Position numbers and translations under genes: made by a program. This document shows, in pieces, positions 49,607-58,746 of a stretch of 64,000 nt of DNA. Origin of the DNA: Salicibibacter cibarius (GTDB lineage: Bacteria; Bacillota; Bacilli; Bacillales; Marinococcaceae); NCBI RefSeq assembly GCF_016495725.1, contig NZ_CP054705.1:3348001-3412000 (forward strand). Direction: 5' to 3'. The notes beneath the pieces are model-generated. The model saw only the letters and a program-made list of their open reading frames with translations, was not told where the DNA came from and searched no databases. Within the stretch, counting starts at the first letter, position 1, and each line of letters opens with the position of its first letter.

Positions 49607-50125
49607 TTATTGGATAAATGAATAATGCAGATCTTGCGATTGCTTTTTGGAACTTCTTTTTAAGGCGGTCGTGCCTGTTCTCGCCAATTCTTTCAGCCCA
49701 TATGGTTTGATTAAATCAATAAAGGCTTCCACTTTTTGGTGATCGCCGGTCACTTGCAACGTCATGCTCTCCCGCCCCACATCGATAATGGATGCGCGAA
49801 AAGGGCGGGCGAGCGTTTCGATTTCGCCGCGCGTCTGCGGGGTGGCAACAACCCTGATGAGCGCGAGCTCACGCGCGACAATGTTTTCATCCGAGATGTC
49901 CCGGACTTTCAACACATCGACTTGTTTGTTAAGCTGTTTAATCACTTGATCGAGCCCCCGGTCGCTATCCACATTGACGACAAACGTCATTCTTGAAATC
50001 TCCGGGTTCTCGGTCATACCAACGGTAATGCTTTCAATGTTGAATTGTCGGCGGGAAAATAAACCGGTAATGCGGTTTAATACTCCCGTTGAATTGTTGA
50101 CGGTTGCCGAGATGGTGCGTTTCAC
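49607..50125 (-). CDS. ilvN: Acetolactate synthase small (regulatory) subunit
   Basis: IlvN binds valine through its ACT domain and activates and regulates IlvB. The 172-residue protein begins with the ACT signature [20 protein letters not shown] and has a C-terminal ALS_ss domain. GTG start at 50125 overlaps the ilvB stop by four bases. Confidence 0.96.
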   Translation of the reverse strand: MKRTISATVNNSTGVLNRITGLFSRRQFNIESITVGMTENPEISRMTFVVNVDSDRGLDQVIKQLNKQVDVLKVRDISDENIVARELALIRVVATPQTRGEIETLARPFRASIIDVGRESMTLQVTGDHQKVEAFIDLIKPYGLKELARTGTTALKRSSKKQSQDLHYSFIQ

Positions 50126-51852
50126 GGACGGATCCCCTCCATTTCATGGTGTCCTTTGCCGGGGGCAATCATCGGATAGCAATTCTCATCGGCCGTTACG
50201 CGAAAATCAAAAAGCACCGGTCCGTCTTCCTTAAGACCCTTTTGAAACGTTGCACGGGCTTCGGACGGATCTTCTATTTTATAGGCCTTGATGTTATACG
50301 CTTCGGCAAGCTTTAGAAAGTCCGGCTGGATCGGAAATAACGAGTGTGAATAACGCTCTTCGTAGAAAAGTTCTTGCCATTGGCGAACCATTCCCAGTGA
50401 AGCATTGTTCACGATGACGATTTTCACGGGCAAGTTTAATTCTTGTAAAATCGACATTTCCTGCATCGTCATTTGAAAACCTGCATCCCCGATGACAGCG
50501 ATCACGTCCCGATTCGGCTCCGCAAACTGCGCGCCGATGGCAGCGGGGAAACCAAAGCCCATTGTTCCCAAACCACCCGACGTCACCCAACGATGGGGGT
50601 TGGCAAAGCGATAATACTGCGCCGCCCACATCTGATGCTGCCCGACATCGGTCGTAACGATAGCCTCGCCTTTCGTTTCCTCGTAAACCATGTCAAGGAG
50701 CGCTTGTGGCTTTATCGTTTTCCCGTCATCGTTATACCAAAGTGGGTAGTCATCACTGTAATGTCGGAGGTGCTGATGCCATTCATCATAAGGAACAGGG
50801 GCTTTGTCAAGCGCCGACAAACTTTTTAGCGCTTCCTTCGCATCCCCCACGACCGGAATTGCGGTTTCGACATTTTTTCCAATCTCAGCCGGATCGACGT
50901 CGATGTGGACGACCTCGGCTTCCGGAGCGAAATAGTTTAAACTCCCGGTGAGCCGGTCGTCAAAGCGGGCACCGACATTGATAAGCAAGTCGCATTCATG
51001 GAGCGCCATATTGGCCGCGTATAACCCATGCATCCCCGCCATGCCCAGAAACTGCGGATGATTGCCGGGGAATGAACCTAAGCCCAATAATGTGTTTGTC
51101 ACCGGGATTTGCTGTTTCGTCGCGTATTCGAACAGTTCATCCGCCCCATCTGCGTGAAGAACACCGGCGCCGGCAAGAATGACCGGTTTTTTCGCCCGCT
51201 CTACGGCTGCCGCCACCTTTTTGATTTGCAAACGATTCGGTTGCACTGTTGGCTGATAACCGGGCATATGAACCTGCTTCGGATATTTAAATTCTCCGAT
51301 AGCCGTTGAGACATCTTTCGGAAGATCAATCAGCACCGGTCCCGGCCTTCCCGTCGTTGCAATATGAAAAGCTTCCTTCATGACACGCGGAATATCGTTC
51401 ACATCACGCAATTGGATGTTATGCTTCGTGATCGGCATCGTTACCCCAACAACGTCTGCCTCTTGAAAAGCATCCGTTCCGATCACGTTCGTTGCCACCT
51501 GCCCCGTGATCACAATCATTGGCAACGAGTCGATCATCGCATCCGCGATCCCGGTCACGACGTTTGTTGCCCCCGGTCCGGATGTAACAACACAAACGCC
51601 CGGTTTCCCGGATACACGCGCATATCCTTCCGCGGCATGAATCGCCCCTTGTTCATGGCGGGCAAGAATGTGATGAATGCCCATTTTGTAAATTTCATCA
51701 TACGTAGGCAAGATGGCCCCGCCGGGATACCCAAAGATGATGTCTACATTTTCTTCCGCCAAAGCACGCAGTACGATCTGACTTCCATTCAACTTTTGTG
51801 TTTGCTGCTCATTTGCAGTTTTCTCTGCCTGGGTTCTCACGCTTGTGCCCAT
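50122..51852 (-). CDS. ilvB: Acetolactate synthase large (catalytic) subunit
   Basis: IlvB is the thiamine diphosphate- and FAD-dependent enzyme opening the branched-chain pathway. The 576-residue protein has the catalytic glutamate in [16 protein letters not shown], the FAD region and the ThDP motif [20 protein letters not shown] at 51852 follows AAGGAGG. It is the first gene after the leucine T-box. Confidence 0.97.
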   Translation of the reverse strand: MGTSVRTQAEKTANEQQTQKLNGSQIVLRALAEENVDIIFGYPGGAILPTYDEIYKMGIHHILARHEQGAIHAAEGYARVSGKPGVCVVTSGPGATNVVTGIADAMIDSLPMIVITGQVATNVIGTDAFQEADVVGVTMPITKHNIQLRDVNDIPRVMKEAFHIATTGRPGPVLIDLPKDVSTAIGEFKYPKQVHMPGYQPTVQPNRLQIKKVAAAVERAKKPVILAGAGVLHADGADELFEYATKQQIPVTNTLLGLGSFPGNHPQFLGMAGMHGLYAANMALHECDLLINVGARFDDRLTGSLNYFAPEAEVVHIDVDPAEIGKNVETAIPVVGDAKEALKSLSALDKAPVPYDEWHQHLRHYSDDYPLWYNDDGKTIKPQALLDMVYEETKGEAIVTTDVGQHQMWAAQYYRFANPHRWVTSGGLGTMGFGFPAAIGAQFAEPNRDVIAVIGDAGFQMTMQEMSILQELNLPVKIVIVNNASLGMVRQWQELFYEERYSHSLFPIQPDFLKLAEAYNIKAYKIEDPSEARATFQKGLKEDGPVLFDFRVTADENCYPMIAPGKGHHEMEGIRP

Positions 51853-51934
51853 CTCTGTTCCTCCTTCATCGCGTTGGTTCTCCACCATTGGCACTCGGCT
51901 CCTTTTTTCAAAGATCTAAGTTTAGGACGAACGT

Positions 51935-52238
51935 TAATAAAAAAACCTTTTCGTCCCATTGGCGATCATGCCAAAGGGGCGAAAAGGTTTCCGCGGTACC
52001 ACCCTTGTTTCCGCGCTCTTCCATAGCAGCACGGACACTCGGCGCAACATCTTTGCGCCTTTTGCCTAACGACCCGGAAGAGATAATGACTCCGGGCCGG
52101 CTGGAACTAATGATTAATCCGTTCATTCCAGCACTCAGAGGGGAGTTCATCAGAAAGGGCACCTCCGCTTCTCAGCTGACGCGGCTCTCTGTAAAATGCC
52201 GATTTTCCAATTACTTATCCTCATCAACGTGTTGTTTT
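51935..52238 (-). promoter_or_regulatory. T-box leader of the ilv-leu operon (leucine)
   Basis: On the minus strand stem I begins near 52230 (GATGAGGATAAGTAAT), followed by ACAGAGAGCCG and GCTGAGAAGCGG, typical T-box stem I elements. The specifier position reads GAACTCCCC, giving CUC, a leucine codon. The T-box GGTGGTACCGCG lies at about 51991-52002 and is followed by a terminator with stem AACCTTTTCGCCCC/GGGACGAAAAGGTT and seven T. Low charged tRNA-Leu would permit read-through into ilvB. Confidence 0.92.
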
Positions 52239-52248
52239 TTATTTTCTT

Positions 52249-53154
52249 TTATCCGCCGATCTCTGCTTCTTGAGCATAGATTTGCATACCGTCGGTTGCT
52301 ACTTTATTCCGAAAACACTTTGTAATATGCTCCGTTTCTGGTCCAGGCAGCCCATCGTTGATGACACGCCCGTCGACTTTAACAACCGCGATGACCTCAG
52401 CAGCCGTGCCGGTTAGAAAAACTTCATCGGCAACATAGACGTCATGGCGTGTAAAAGGTTCTTCTTTTACTTTATAGCCTTCCTCTTCGGCAATCTCGAT
52501 AATCGCCTCCCGAGTAATGCCCTCCAATGCACCGACATAACCGGGCGGAGTATAGAGTACTTTATCCTTTACGAGGAAAATGTTGTCTCCCGAGCCTTCT
52601 GCCACATATCCTTCATTGTTCATCATGAGCGCTTCGGGAACATTCGCGAGGTTGGCTTCGATTTTGACGAGAATATTGTTGAGGTAATTGAGCGATTTCA
52701 CCTTTGGACTCAACACATCCGGACGATTACGCCTCGTCGCAACACTGACAATTTCAAGTCCGGTTTCATAGAGCTCTTCAGGGAAAAGCGCCAATTCTTC
52801 CACGATCACAACAACTTGGGCCGTGCCGCACGATTTCGGGTCCAGTCCAAGATTGCCGACGCCTCTGGAAACGACCACCCTTACGTATGCATCTCTTAAG
52901 TCATTTTTACGGATTGTTTCAGCGATCAATTCCTTCATAACTTCGAAATCATAAGGGATGTCAAGCATAATTGATTTTGCAGATTCGTAGAGGCGAACGA
53001 GATGTTCGTCGAGTCTGTATATATTGCCATCATAGGCACGAATGCCTTCAAATACCCCATCTCCATATAGAAAACCATGATCATAAACGGAAATCTTTGC
53101 ATCTTCTTTGCGGACAAATTCTCCGCTTAAAAAAATCCATTGATCATCTTCCAT
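52249..53154 (-). CDS. ilvE: Branched-chain amino acid aminotransferase
   Basis: IlvE makes the final transamination to Val, Leu and Ile with glutamate as donor. The 301-residue fold-type IV protein has GDGVFEGIRAYDGNIYRL, the cofactor lysine in KVKSLNYLNNILVK, and EGSGDNIFLV. It sits directly in front of the leucine T-box on the same strand, with no terminator seen between them. In B. subtilis the ilv-leu operon lacks a transaminase here. Confidence 0.95.
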   Translation of the reverse strand: MEDDQWIFLSGEFVRKEDAKISVYDHGFLYGDGVFEGIRAYDGNIYRLDEHLVRLYESAKSIMLDIPYDFEVMKELIAETIRKNDLRDAYVRVVVSRGVGNLGLDPKSCGTAQVVVIVEELALFPEELYETGLEIVSVATRRNRPDVLSPKVKSLNYLNNILVKIEANLANVPEALMMNNEGYVAEGSGDNIFLVKDKVLYTPPGYVGALEGITREAIIEIAEEEGYKVKEEPFTRHDVYVADEVFLTGTAAEVIAVVKVDGRVINDGLPGPETEHITKCFRNKVATDGMQIYAQEAEIGG

Positions 53155-53567
53155 ACCTTCTCACCACCTCGTAATACTTCACTTCCCTCATTTGTTCACG
53201 TCGAGTGGTCAAATGTTTTTCCAAGAACGACAAAATGTATACCATATATATTACGCCGTTTATTTGTTGCGGTCAACCGTTTTCCATAAAATTATAGAAG
53301 ATTTTTAGATTATTTCTTGCCTTTATTTTCATGGAACTGACAAACCGATTTTTTTCCTCGACTAAACAATTTAATTCATTTGTGATAAGATATAAAAATA
53401 TTAGGTTGGCCCACCCTCCAATTGGACGTTTGTACAACCTTCACCCTGCAAGAACTTGGCTTTTTCCCAAGCTTTTATGGCGAAAAACCTTAGTTGCACT
53501 TATGCAGGTAAAAAGTTAATTTATGCTTTCATACCTGCCAAAACAATTAAGAAAGGGGCTATATTCA
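53155..53567. other. Divergent promoter region of ilvE and gdhA
   Basis: An AT-rich gene-free stretch containing the promoters for ilvE (minus) and gdhA (plus). A possible gdhA -10 is TATAAA near 53392 but the -35 is unclear. The segment 53451-53540 is a two-hairpin element. Confidence 0.4.
53451..53540 (+). repeat. Two-hairpin dispersed element E, copy 2
   Basis: CTTGG/CCAAG hairpin, TTATGGCGAAAAACC, GTTGCACTTATGCAGGTA and closing TACCTGC. The second stem has shrunk to GCAGGTA/TACCTGC but keeps perfect pairing. It is in the 5' region of gdhA in sense orientation and ends 27 bp before the start codon. Confidence 0.8.
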
Positions 53568-54947
53568 ATGGTCACACAAACAACGCAAAAAAGTAACGAA
53601 GAAATAGCAAACGAATATGTGAATAGCGTTTATGATACGGTGTGCAACCGTAATCCGGACGAGGCGGAATTTCATCAAGTTGTAAAAGAAATTTTCGACT
53701 CATTAGTACCGGTCCTTGCTAAACATCCTGAGTACATGAATCAGAGCATCCTTGAGCGAATTGTTGAACCGGAACGATTGATCACTTTCCGTGTTCCATG
53801 GGTAGACGACGAAGGGAATATCCATGTGAACCGAGGCTACCGCGTCCAGTTTAACAGCGCGATCGGACCTTACAAAGGCGGGCTCCGTTTCCACCCTTCC
53901 GTCAATCCAAGTGTCATTAAATTCCTCGGTTTTGAACAAATCTTCAAAAATTCCCTTACGGGACAACCGATCGGAGGCGGCAAAGGAGGAGCCGATTTTG
54001 ATCCGAAAGGAAAGTCCGATGCGGAAATCATGCGTTTTTCGCAGAGCTTCATGCACGAGCTCGGCCAGCACATCGGTCCGGACGTTGATATCCCTGCCGG
54101 CGATATTGGGGTGGGCCCAAGGGAAATCGGTTATATGTTTGGACAGTATAAAAAAATGCGAGGCCGTTTTGAGGCAGGAACCATCACTGGAAAAGGAATG
54201 AATTATGGCGGAAGTCTCGTTCGCAAAGAGGCAACCGGCTACGGAACCATTTATTTTGTTGAAAAAATGCTTGAAAAACAAGGTATTAGCTTTAAAGGTC
54301 AAACCGTTGCCGTCTCCGGTTCGGGAAATGTTTCCATCTACGCGATAGAAAAAGCGAAGGAACTTGGAGCAAAGGTTGTCACTTGCAGCGATTCCGATGG
54401 ATATATTTATGATGAAAAGGGCATTGACGTTGAAACCGTCAAGCGCCTAAAGGAAGTGGAAAGAAGACGGATTGAAGATTACACCGACGAGCATCCTCAT
54501 GCGAAATATTTCGATTCTCCAACGGATGTATGGACAGTTCCGTGCACGGTCGCGCTCCCTTGCGCCACCCAACAAGAAATCGATGAGGAAACAGCCAATC
54601 AATTGATCAAAAATGGCGTCATTGCTGTTGGCGAAGGGGCAAACATGCCAACAACACTGGAAGCAATTAATATCTTCAAGAAAAACAATGTCCAATTCGC
54701 CCCGGCAAAAGCAGCAAACGCCGGCGGAGTAGCAGTTTCATCGCTTGAAATGGCCCAGAACAACATGGGTTTCTCCTGGTCCTTTGACGAAGTGGATGGA
54801 AGGCTTCGTGAAATTATGAAAAACATCTATGATAACAGCTCAGAAGCTGCCGAAACGTATGGTTATGCCGGCGACTTGGTTATCGGCGCAAACATTTCCG
54901 GCTTCCTTAAAGTTGCCGATGCTATGGTTGCGCAAGGGGTTGTGTAG
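53568..54947 (+). CDS. gdhA: NADP-specific glutamate dehydrogenase
   Basis: Forms glutamate from 2-oxoglutarate and ammonium with NADPH. The 459-residue protein is of the GdhA type: PYKGGLRFHPSVN, GGGKGGADFDPKGKSD with the catalytic lysine, PAGDIGVGPREIG, and the cofactor motif GSGNVSIYAIEKA. The start at 53568 (MVTQTTQKSNEEI) follows AAAGGGG at a slightly long spacing. Most Bacillus have the NAD-type catabolic enzymes; this form suits ammonium assimilation. Confidence 0.95.
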   Translation: MVTQTTQKSNEEIANEYVNSVYDTVCNRNPDEAEFHQVVKEIFDSLVPVLAKHPEYMNQSILERIVEPERLITFRVPWVDDEGNIHVNRGYRVQFNSAIGPYKGGLRFHPSVNPSVIKFLGFEQIFKNSLTGQPIGGGKGGADFDPKGKSDAEIMRFSQSFMHELGQHIGPDVDIPAGDIGVGPREIGYMFGQYKKMRGRFEAGTITGKGMNYGGSLVRKEATGYGTIYFVEKMLEKQGISFKGQTVAVSGSGNVSIYAIEKAKELGAKVVTCSDSDGYIYDEKGIDVETVKRLKEVERRRIEDYTDEHPHAKYFDSPTDVWTVPCTVALPCATQQEIDEETANQLIKNGVIAVGEGANMPTTLEAINIFKKNNVQFAPAKAANAGGVAVSSLEMAQNNMGFSWSFDEVDGRLREIMKNIYDNSSEAAETYGYAGDLVIGANISGFLKVADAMVAQGVV

Positions 54948-54960
54948 GTATATGAATAAA

Positions 54961-54988
54961 AGCCTCGGTTTTTTAACCGAGGCTTTTT
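54961..54988 (+). terminator. gdhA terminator
   Basis: AGCCTCGGTT and AACCGAGGCT form a perfect 10-bp stem with a TTTT loop and a following T run, 13 bp after the gdhA stop. Confidence 0.9.
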
Positions 54989-55089
54989 ATGTAGCAATAA
55001 CGGATATCCACGGATGTCTGGGAAGAAAACAAATCGACTATCGTTTTGATGCAGTCCAGACACATTTGTGAAATATACGTCCGATCAAG

Positions 55090-55275
55090 CGCACAAATGC
55101 AAGATAAAATCTTCATAGCCTTGAATAAGGACAAAAATACAGTTGGTCTCAGAATTTTGTCTTGAAAAACGATAATGGAAGACAAAGACAATGAATATGC
55201 CAGCGTTTTGTCCTGAAAAGAGTGAATGCAGGACAAAATATCGGGCGATGCCAAAATTTCGTCTTCAAAAAGAGG
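55090..55275. repeat. Palindromic tandem array, family D (TTTTGTCC), island 2
   Basis: TTTTGT-type arms start at 55155, 55206 and 55257 and inverted GACAAA-type arms at about 55129, 55181 and 55231; both series have a 50-52 bp period, so opposite arms alternate about every 26 bp. One unit has a full TTTTGTCCT/AGGACAAAA pair. It lies between the convergent ends of gdhA and the IS91-type element. Confidence 0.75.
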
Positions 55276-55611
55276 AGGGGTGAAGCTAAAACCAAAACAT
55301 GCTAATCATGAGGCAGGTTGCAGTGACGCAACCCAAGACCGCATCTTTCGTCTGAATATGGATCCAAAGAGATGTTGCATGATTGCACACTTCTTTTGAT
55401 CCATTGTAACAATGCACCAATTTTGTGTATCCAACTTTTATTCTACCTCCACATTGTCGCCGCTGGACGCCATTAAATGTGTAAATTGGGTTGTTTTATG
55501 GCGCTCAAACGAATGGAAGCTGACATAAATAGGGATGCACACTTTTCAGTAACGTTTCGCTACTCTAAAGCTTCATTTTAATTTTGGCAGTCCAACAAGA
55601 AAATCAATTAA
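55276..55611. other. Gene-free stretch beside the IS91-type element
   Basis: No gene is supported. An imperfect hairpin with GGATC and GATCC ends lies at about 55361-55403. Part of this stretch may belong to the end of the IS91-type element, whose boundary I cannot fix. Confidence 0.3.
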
Positions 55612-55616
55612 GAAAA

Positions 55617-55647
55617 ACCTAGCTTGGGAAAACCGCCCAAGCTAGGT
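55617..55647 (-). terminator. Terminator of the IS91-type element
   Basis: ACCTAGCTTGGG (55617-55628) and CCCAAGCTAGGT (55636-55647) form a perfect 12-bp stem followed on the minus strand by five T. IS91-family elements also carry end hairpins, so it could be part of the terminal site. Confidence 0.7.
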
Positions 55648-55658
55648 CCTTGTCATGA

Positions 55659-55931
55659 TCACTGCTTGTCCGATAGCCGGTACTCATAACCGTGAACACC
55701 TTTATAATACTCCGGATACATCTCCCCTTCACATTGTTGGCAGGCAAACATGGGTGGGACACTGGGGTTGCCGGGATCCATTGCGTCAAAATCGCGAACC
55801 ACAGTGTAAGGGATCGCTTCGTGTTCATGACACTGTAAACAAACAAAGTTGACGGTCTTGGGATGCTGATTCGTCGGTGGTTTCTTCTTCTTTTTTTGTT
55901 TCTTTTTTCGGTGTTTCGATACGGGGGACAT
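55659..55931 (-). CDS. Small zinc-ribbon protein carried by the IS91-type element
   Basis: A 90-residue protein beginning MSPVSKHRKKKQKKKKKPP: a very basic N terminus, then two CxxC pairs (FVCLQCHEHE and FACQQCEGEMYPEY) that form a likely zinc ribbon. ATG at 55931 follows GGGAGA. The first 107 bp overlap the 3' end of the transposase gene in another frame. A role in transposition or regulation is inferred from the linkage only. Confidence 0.65.
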   Translation of the reverse strand: MSPVSKHRKKKQKKKKKPPTNQHPKTVNFVCLQCHEHEAIPYTVVRDFDAMDPGNPSVPPMFACQQCEGEMYPEYYKGVHGYEYRLSDKQ

Positions 55932-57126
55932 GACCGATCTCCCTTTCCAAATAGCTTCTGGCCGTTTCACCCAAGGCGACTTTAACCACTAATCGCCCGT
56001 TCTCAAGACAGACTTCTCCCTTATACTCAAAGTAGTTATCACATTTGGGACACCGCAGAGGATCCTTATGTCCGCTAGCCATGACCCGTTCTCTCCAAGT
56101 TTGGCGGCGCAGGGTTCGCTTCACCTGGGTGATCCACGTCTTCTTCGTTTTTTGCCCCGCTGCCAGTAACTTTTTACTCACGTTCTTCGTTCTTCTCGAG
56201 TACAGCCCATAATGACGGATCGTTTTAAACTGTTCATCCGGGATATGACGGATCAGACGCATGATAAAGACCTCAACACTGATCGTTTCATACTTCTCTT
56301 TCCCATCGACTTTATCATGGTACTTAAACGTCACCATTTGCCCGTCATAGGCCTCGATCCGATTGATGCCAATCGCCGGTCGACGCATATAACGGCCAAT
56401 ATATCGGAGTTGGTCTTGCACCTCCCCCCGTTGTTTAGGGGCATAGATATAAAAGCCCTCTCCGTTTTTGGAAAACGCTTGTTGGAGACGCGCTTGCACG
56501 CGTTTCTTGTCTTTTCCGGATAAATGCTTGCGAATCAGCTTCAAGACAACGGTTTGCCATTGTTTGCGAAGCATCTGGAAGGGGAGAAAATCATACGTTT
56601 TCCATTCCCCCTTCTTTGTCATCCCGCCCATTGTCACCAGCATGTGAATGTGGGGATTGAAATTGACTTGGGAGCCAAAGGTATGTAACCCCGCAATGAT
56701 CCCCGGGGTCACTTTTTTCTTCTTCTCGAAATATTCTTTGAGCAGCCGTGCACCTTCATCCATCAACATTTTTTATAATTCCCGGTGAAGGAGAAACACG
56801 TCTCGCAGTCCCTCATCGATCGTCAGAATCACATGCCGATGGTTGACCTGGAACACGTCTTCCATGAGCAGACGACTCCATTCCTCGCTTTCTCCAATCG
56901 AACAGGTCGTACAAAATCGCCCTTTACAGCGATAGGGGACTTTTCGAGTCTCGTGGCAGCCTTCGCATACAAAGAGCTTGAATCCGTTCTCGGGATTCCC
57001 ACAATCGCGGAATTTTTCCACTTCTTTATGGACAACAGGGCGGATGCGATCCCCGTGTTTTTCGACAAATTGTTCCCAATGATGATGGTGGTCAAAGAAT
57101 ATACGTCGAAGACTATTAGGTTCCAT
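55825..57126 (-). pseudogene. IS91-family transposase with an in-frame stop
   Basis: Two frames in the same phase form one protein. The upstream part (57126 to 56773, 117 residues) is the zinc-binding domain (CEGCHETRKVPYRCKGRFC, CSIGE); the downstream part (56769 to 55825, 314 residues) is the Y2 transposase core with NFNPHIHMLVT (HxH motif) and RYIGRYMRRPAI. Between them, HREL is followed by TAA and then K-M-L-M-D-E-G; a family member would have a leucine codon there (HRELLKPLMDEG), so a single T to A change in a TTA codon explains the stop. A low level of two-part expression is conceivable. Confidence 0.85.
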
Positions 57127-57190
57127 ATCTACACCCTAACACATTCCCCGGCATAATAGGGGCCGAAATTTATACTTTCTTATCTTTTTA

Positions 57191-57279
57191 GAAAACTTGG
57201 CTTTCGCCAAGCTTTATGGAGAAAGCCTTAGTTGCACTTATGCAGGTAAGAAAGTCGGTTTATACTTTCTTATCTGCCA
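57191..57279 (+). repeat. Two-hairpin dispersed element E, copy 3
   Basis: CTTGGCTTTCGCCAAG hairpin, GGAGAAAGCC, GTTGCACTTATGCAGGTAAG, and closing stem GCAGGTAAGAAAGT/ACTTTCTTATCTGC (one G-T pair). A partial repeat of the 3' end (TTTATACTTTCTTATC) precedes it at about 57171. It lies between the IS element and the tRNA-Arg terminator. Confidence 0.8.
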
Positions 57280-57287
57280 AAGAAAAT

Positions 57288-57323
57288 GCGCCTTTACTGC
57301 ATAAAAGAATGCAGTAAAGGCGC
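57288..57323 (-). terminator. tRNA-Arg terminator
   Basis: A perfect 15-bp stem with arms GCGCCTTTACTGCAT (57288-57302) and ATGCAGTAAAGGCGC (57309-57323). On the minus strand it is followed by ATTTTCTTT. It lies 33 bp beyond the tRNA 3' end. Confidence 0.8.
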
Positions 57324-57355
57324 TTTGTATCTCTTCTTATTTTTAGCATCTGAAA

Positions 57356-57432
57356 TGGCGTCCCAGGCAGGACTCGAACCTGCGACCTACAGCTTAGAAG
57401 GCTGTTGCTCTATCCAGCTGAGCTACTGGGAC
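57356..57432 (-). tRNA. tRNA-Arg (anticodon TCT)
   Basis: On the minus strand the sequence starts GTCCCAGTAGCTCAGC and ends GGGACGCCA with encoded CCA. The acceptor stem pairs GTCCCAG with CTGGGAC, the D loop has AGCTGGATAGAGC, the anticodon loop is CTTCTAA (anticodon TCT, reading AGA), and the T loop is GGTTCGAGTCC. All four arms pair. Length 77. Confidence 0.95.
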
Positions 57433-57504
57433 ATAGCGACATTATCTATATTAGCGAATTGTAAGGGCAGAGTCAATGGCCAATTTATTTTTTTGGCCAT
57501 CCCT

Positions 57505-58020
57505 TTACGATTCCCTTATGAAAGAGAAATCAATCATTTCACTGCCGCTCCCTTTTTCATAAAAACGGACTGCTTGAACTTCCCCGTTTTCAATCATCAC
57601 GATGGCATAGGTCGGTTCCGTTGGCTTTTTCGGCAATGTTAAACTGCCGGGGTTCACATAAATAATGCCTTCTTTTTCGTAAGCACCGGCGTAATGGGAA
57701 TGCCCATGGAGAACGAGATCGGCGTCTTGCTCCATTGCTGTTTGTTGCAAACGTTGATTGGTGCTTTTCACGTGATACAGATGCCCATGGGTGAGCCAGA
57801 CGTTGATCCCGTCGATGGTAAGAACCTCGTGCTCAGGAAATTCACCGGGTACATCTGTATTTCCGCTTACAACATAGAAAGAATCCAGAAGCGGATCTTT
57901 CCTGTCCAATTCGGAATCCCCGCAATGAAACATTGCATCAACATGCTGTTCATGGCGATCTCTAAGCTTTTTTAAACCTTCGCGATCCCCATGTGTATCA
58001 CTAACGACAAGCCATTGCAT
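57505..58020 (-). CDS. ysnB: YfcE/YsnB-type metallophosphoesterase
   Basis: A 171-residue calcineurin-like phosphoesterase of the YfcE/MJ0936 type. Metal motifs are seen in order: DTHGD (8-12), HCGDSE (D and H ligands), SGNTD, LTHGH and LHGHSHYAG. These enzymes cleave phosphodiesters in test conditions; the natural substrate is unknown. It follows rdgB as in B. subtilis, but a repeat island separates the two here. Confidence 0.93.
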   Translation of the reverse strand: MQWLVVSDTHGDREGLKKLRDRHEQHVDAMFHCGDSELDRKDPLLDSFYVVSGNTDVPGEFPEHEVLTIDGINVWLTHGHLYHVKSTNQRLQQTAMEQDADLVLHGHSHYAGAYEKEGIIYVNPGSLTLPKKPTEPTYAIVMIENGEVQAVRFYEKGSGSEMIDFSFIRES

Positions 58021-58164
58021 CTTTTTCCACCCCTTTCAATTTGATCGCGGCTTTAAGAAAGTCAAATGACTGATAAACCGCTTGTTTTGGCAGATATATT
58101 TAAGATTTTACTGATAAAAATACGGTTACTGAATTCGTGATCAGTGTTCGAATCGATTTGGTGC

Positions 58165-58560
58165 ACTAGTGCAAGGTGGCTTAATTACCCGATCATGGAG
58201 AAGACATTCGGTCGTTAACAATAGCTTCTGGCTCCCTAACTCGGACAATTGGCTGCCTCATGACGACCGTAATGGCCTGAATGAAAAGGGTTCGGTCGCT
58301 ATAGCCGCATCATGGTGACCGAAAAGGCTTGTCTCAAAAGACTTCGGTCGCCATGGCTGCCCCATGGCGACTGAACGAGCGATTCGTTTTCGTGTTCGGT
58401 CGCCATGACCATTTCAAGACCGGGATTTCTGTTTCGCAGGAAGGCTTTCGGTCATTGATGAACGTCTTTGATACCTTTACTCTGTTTAAACCGGTCGATA
58501 CCATGGTTTTAAGTCCTAATCCAGACCTTTGGTAGCTGATGTGATCACTTATTTCAGCCA
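58165..58560. repeat. Palindromic tandem array, family C (GGTCGCCAT), island 2
   Basis: Arms of the CATGRYGACCG type start at 58259, 58311, 58363 and (worn) 58415, an exact 52-bp period, with GGTCGCCAT arms between them. The island is related along its length to 18909-19379, including the leading ACTAGTGCAAGGTGGCTTAA. It separates rdgB from ysnB. 58021-58164 and 58561-58746 show nothing else recognised. Confidence 0.8.
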
Positions 58561-58746
58561 TTTTCCACTAGTGGTCTGTTTCAAAAGTTCTTTCTCCCTT
58601 TGTTCGCCATACCCGTATTTCCTTCCGATGGTACTCCTCCCCAGGAAGAACGGGAATTACTTGCCCTCTCTTGTTCTTATAGAAGCAACCGATCTTCGAC
58701 AGAGTGATTACTCTGTTCGTCCTCCGTCCAAGGGATCAAATCACCT

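Larger units (their letters stand above)
55612..57130 (-). mobile_element. IS91-family insertion sequence (transposase interrupted)
   Basis: A minus-strand element carrying a zinc-binding domain, a Y2-type transposase and a downstream small zinc-ribbon protein. IS91-family elements move by rolling-circle replication and lack terminal inverted repeats, so the ends given are estimated from the genes and the terminator. The transposase has an in-frame stop, so the copy is probably immobile. Confidence 0.75.

Noticed and set aside
55612-58560. Integrated element at tRNA-Arg
   Set aside because: No integrase, and no duplicate of the tRNA 3' end within the neighbourhood; the IS91-type copy and repeats explain the region.
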